Source: Pseudomonas entomophila L48 (GTDB lineage: Bacteria; Pseudomonadota; Gammaproteobacteria; Pseudomonadales; Pseudomonadaceae). From it: DNA of 64,000 nucleotides. Positions 63,206 to 64,000 of the stretch are shown here, piece after piece; positions within the stretch are counted from its first letter, which is position 1; each line of letters opens with the position of its first letter. The stretch lies in contig NC_008027.1 of assembly GCF_000026105.1 (NCBI RefSeq), positions 1,174,501 to 1,238,500 on the forward strand. The letters run 5' to 3'. The notes under the pieces are model-generated. The model was not told the origin of the DNA. It did not search any database and saw nothing but the letters and a program-made list of their open reading frames with translations. A program made the position numbers and the translations under genes.

Positions 63206-64000
63206 ATGCCAGTCGGCAACCATCCTGCCCATGGCGAGTCCGCCCAGGGCGGCCCGCTCAAGCGTGAACTGGGCGAACGGCACATCCGCCTGATGGCCCT
63301 CGGTGCCTGTATCGGCGTCGGCCTGTTCCTCGGTTCGGCCAAGGCCATCGAGATGGCCGGCCCCGCCATCATGCTTTCCTACATCATCGGTGGCCTGGCT
63401 ATCCTGGTGATCATGCGCGCCCTCGGCGAGATGGCCGTGCACAACCCCGTCGCCGGCTCCTTCAGCCGCTATGCGCAAGACTACCTCGGCCCGCTGGCGG
63501 GCTTTCTCACCGGCTGGAACTACTGGTTCCTGTGGCTGGTGACCTGTGTCGCCGAGATCACCGCGGTGGCCATCTACATGGGCATCTGGTTCCCCGACGT
63601 GCCGCGCTGGATCTGGGCGCTGATGGCCCTGGGCAGCATGGGCGCGATCAACCTGATCGCGGTCAAGGCGTTCGGCGAGTTCGAGTTCTGGTTCGCCCTG
63701 ATCAAGATCGTCACCATCATCGCCATGGTGCTCGGTGGCATCGGCATCATCGCCTTCGGCTTTGGTAACGATGGCGTGGCCATGGGCATCTCCAACCTGT
63801 GGAGCAATGGTGGCTTCATGCCCAATGGCGTGACCGGCGTGCTGATGTCGCTGCAGATGGTGATGTTCGCCTACCTGGGCGTGGAAATGATCGGCCTGAC
63901 CGCCGGCGAAGCGCGCAACCCGCAGAAGACCATCCCCCAGGCTATCGGCTCGGTGTTCTGGCGCATCCTGCTGTTCTATGTGGGCGCGCTGTTCGTGATC
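63206..64000 (+). CDS. Amino-acid permease (APC family, ProY/GabP-like), 5' part only
   Basis: The first 265 codons of an amino-acid/H+ symporter, cut by the window edge. '[16 protein letters not shown]' in TM1 is the APC family GxG substrate motif, followed by '[20 protein letters not shown]' and '[18 protein letters not shown]'. Closest in character to ProY- and GabP/AroP-type permeases. The ATG at 63206 follows 'tgaggttgtattgct'. Substrate cannot be set without the rest of the protein. Confidence 0.85.
   Translation, partial: MPVGNHPAHGESAQGGPLKRELGERHIRLMALGACIGVGLFLGSAKAIEMAGPAIMLSYIIGGLAILVIMRALGEMAVHNPVAGSFSRYAQDYLGPLAGFLTGWNYWFLWLVTCVAEITAVAIYMGIWFPDVPRWIWALMALGSMGAINLIAVKAFGEFEFWFALIKIVTIIAMVLGGIGIIAFGFGNDGVAMGISNLWSNGGFMPNGVTGVLMSLQMVMFAYLGVEMIGLTAGEARNPQKTIPQAIGSVFWRILLFYVGALFVI

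Noticed and set aside
1..64000. tRNA or rRNA genes
   Set aside because: No tRNA cloverleaf with CCA end or rRNA segment was noticed on either strand on reading through; a covariance scan was not possible here.

Overview
The window looks like chromosomal DNA of a fluorescent Pseudomonas close to the P. putida group. It is GC-rich throughout and has dense putida-type REP/REPIN repeats. It carries an MvaT/Tur-type H-NS protein, the run pyk, lipoprotein, PilZ, sbcB, mvaT, purU, chemoreceptor, HerA-like ATPase, pit, pca cluster, and the gcd-oprB pair. The species call comes from remembered gene order and protein resemblance, not from a search. Layout: 1-7.1 kb holds an amino-acid exporter with its LysR regulator, a short-chain dehydrogenase, a coiled-coil membrane protein, a xenB-type ene-reductase with an ArsR repressor, an ACP hydrolase, and a DUF6124-like/DUF3077 pair behind a folded leader. 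7.1-12.9 kb is a minus-strand polymorphic-toxin island: a 1550-residue RHS protein with a 108-residue variable tip, its immunity gene, and behind them remains of an older toxin tip and immunity gene. 13.2-31.2 kb is mostly core metabolism and envelope functions: ornithine-lipid synthesis (olsBA), a short acyl-CoA-dehydrogenase-like protein, a serine hydrolase with a small Cys-rich partner, YceI-ClsB, a DJ-1 family protein, a GNAT, class I fumarase, an Fe-S reductase, pyruvate kinase, exonuclease I, MvaT, PurU and an McpG-like chemoreceptor. 31.4-45.5 kb has a HerA-like ATPase, the Pit phosphate transporter, a candidate small RNA, and the protocatechuate pathway pcaR, pcaK, CoA-transferase A/B, pcaF, pcaT, pcaB, pcaD, pcaC. 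45.5-64 kb has PQQ glucose dehydrogenase with OprB, a stand-alone Tc-toxin B component, a His-rich TonB receptor with a Zur-like site, a VF530/Pr6Pr pair, a Fur/PadR-type iron reductase operon, a large class A penicillin-binding protein, and the 5' part of an amino-acid permease that runs off the end. How the genes work together: PcaB, PcaC, PcaD, the CoA-transferase and PcaF convert 3-carboxymuconate to succinyl-CoA and acetyl-CoA. PcaK and PcaT import aromatic acid and dicarboxylate, and PcaR likely acts through matching near-palindromic sites before pcaR, pcaK and pcaI. Gcd and OprB form the periplasmic glucose route. OlsB and OlsA make ornithine lipids, which together with ClsB points to membrane lipid remodelling. 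The most unusual content is the pair of cocoon-type toxin genes (an RHS effector with a fossil of its predecessor, and an orphan TcB with a large helical insertion), the unassigned small RNA next to the PcaR operator, and the covarying REPIN families.
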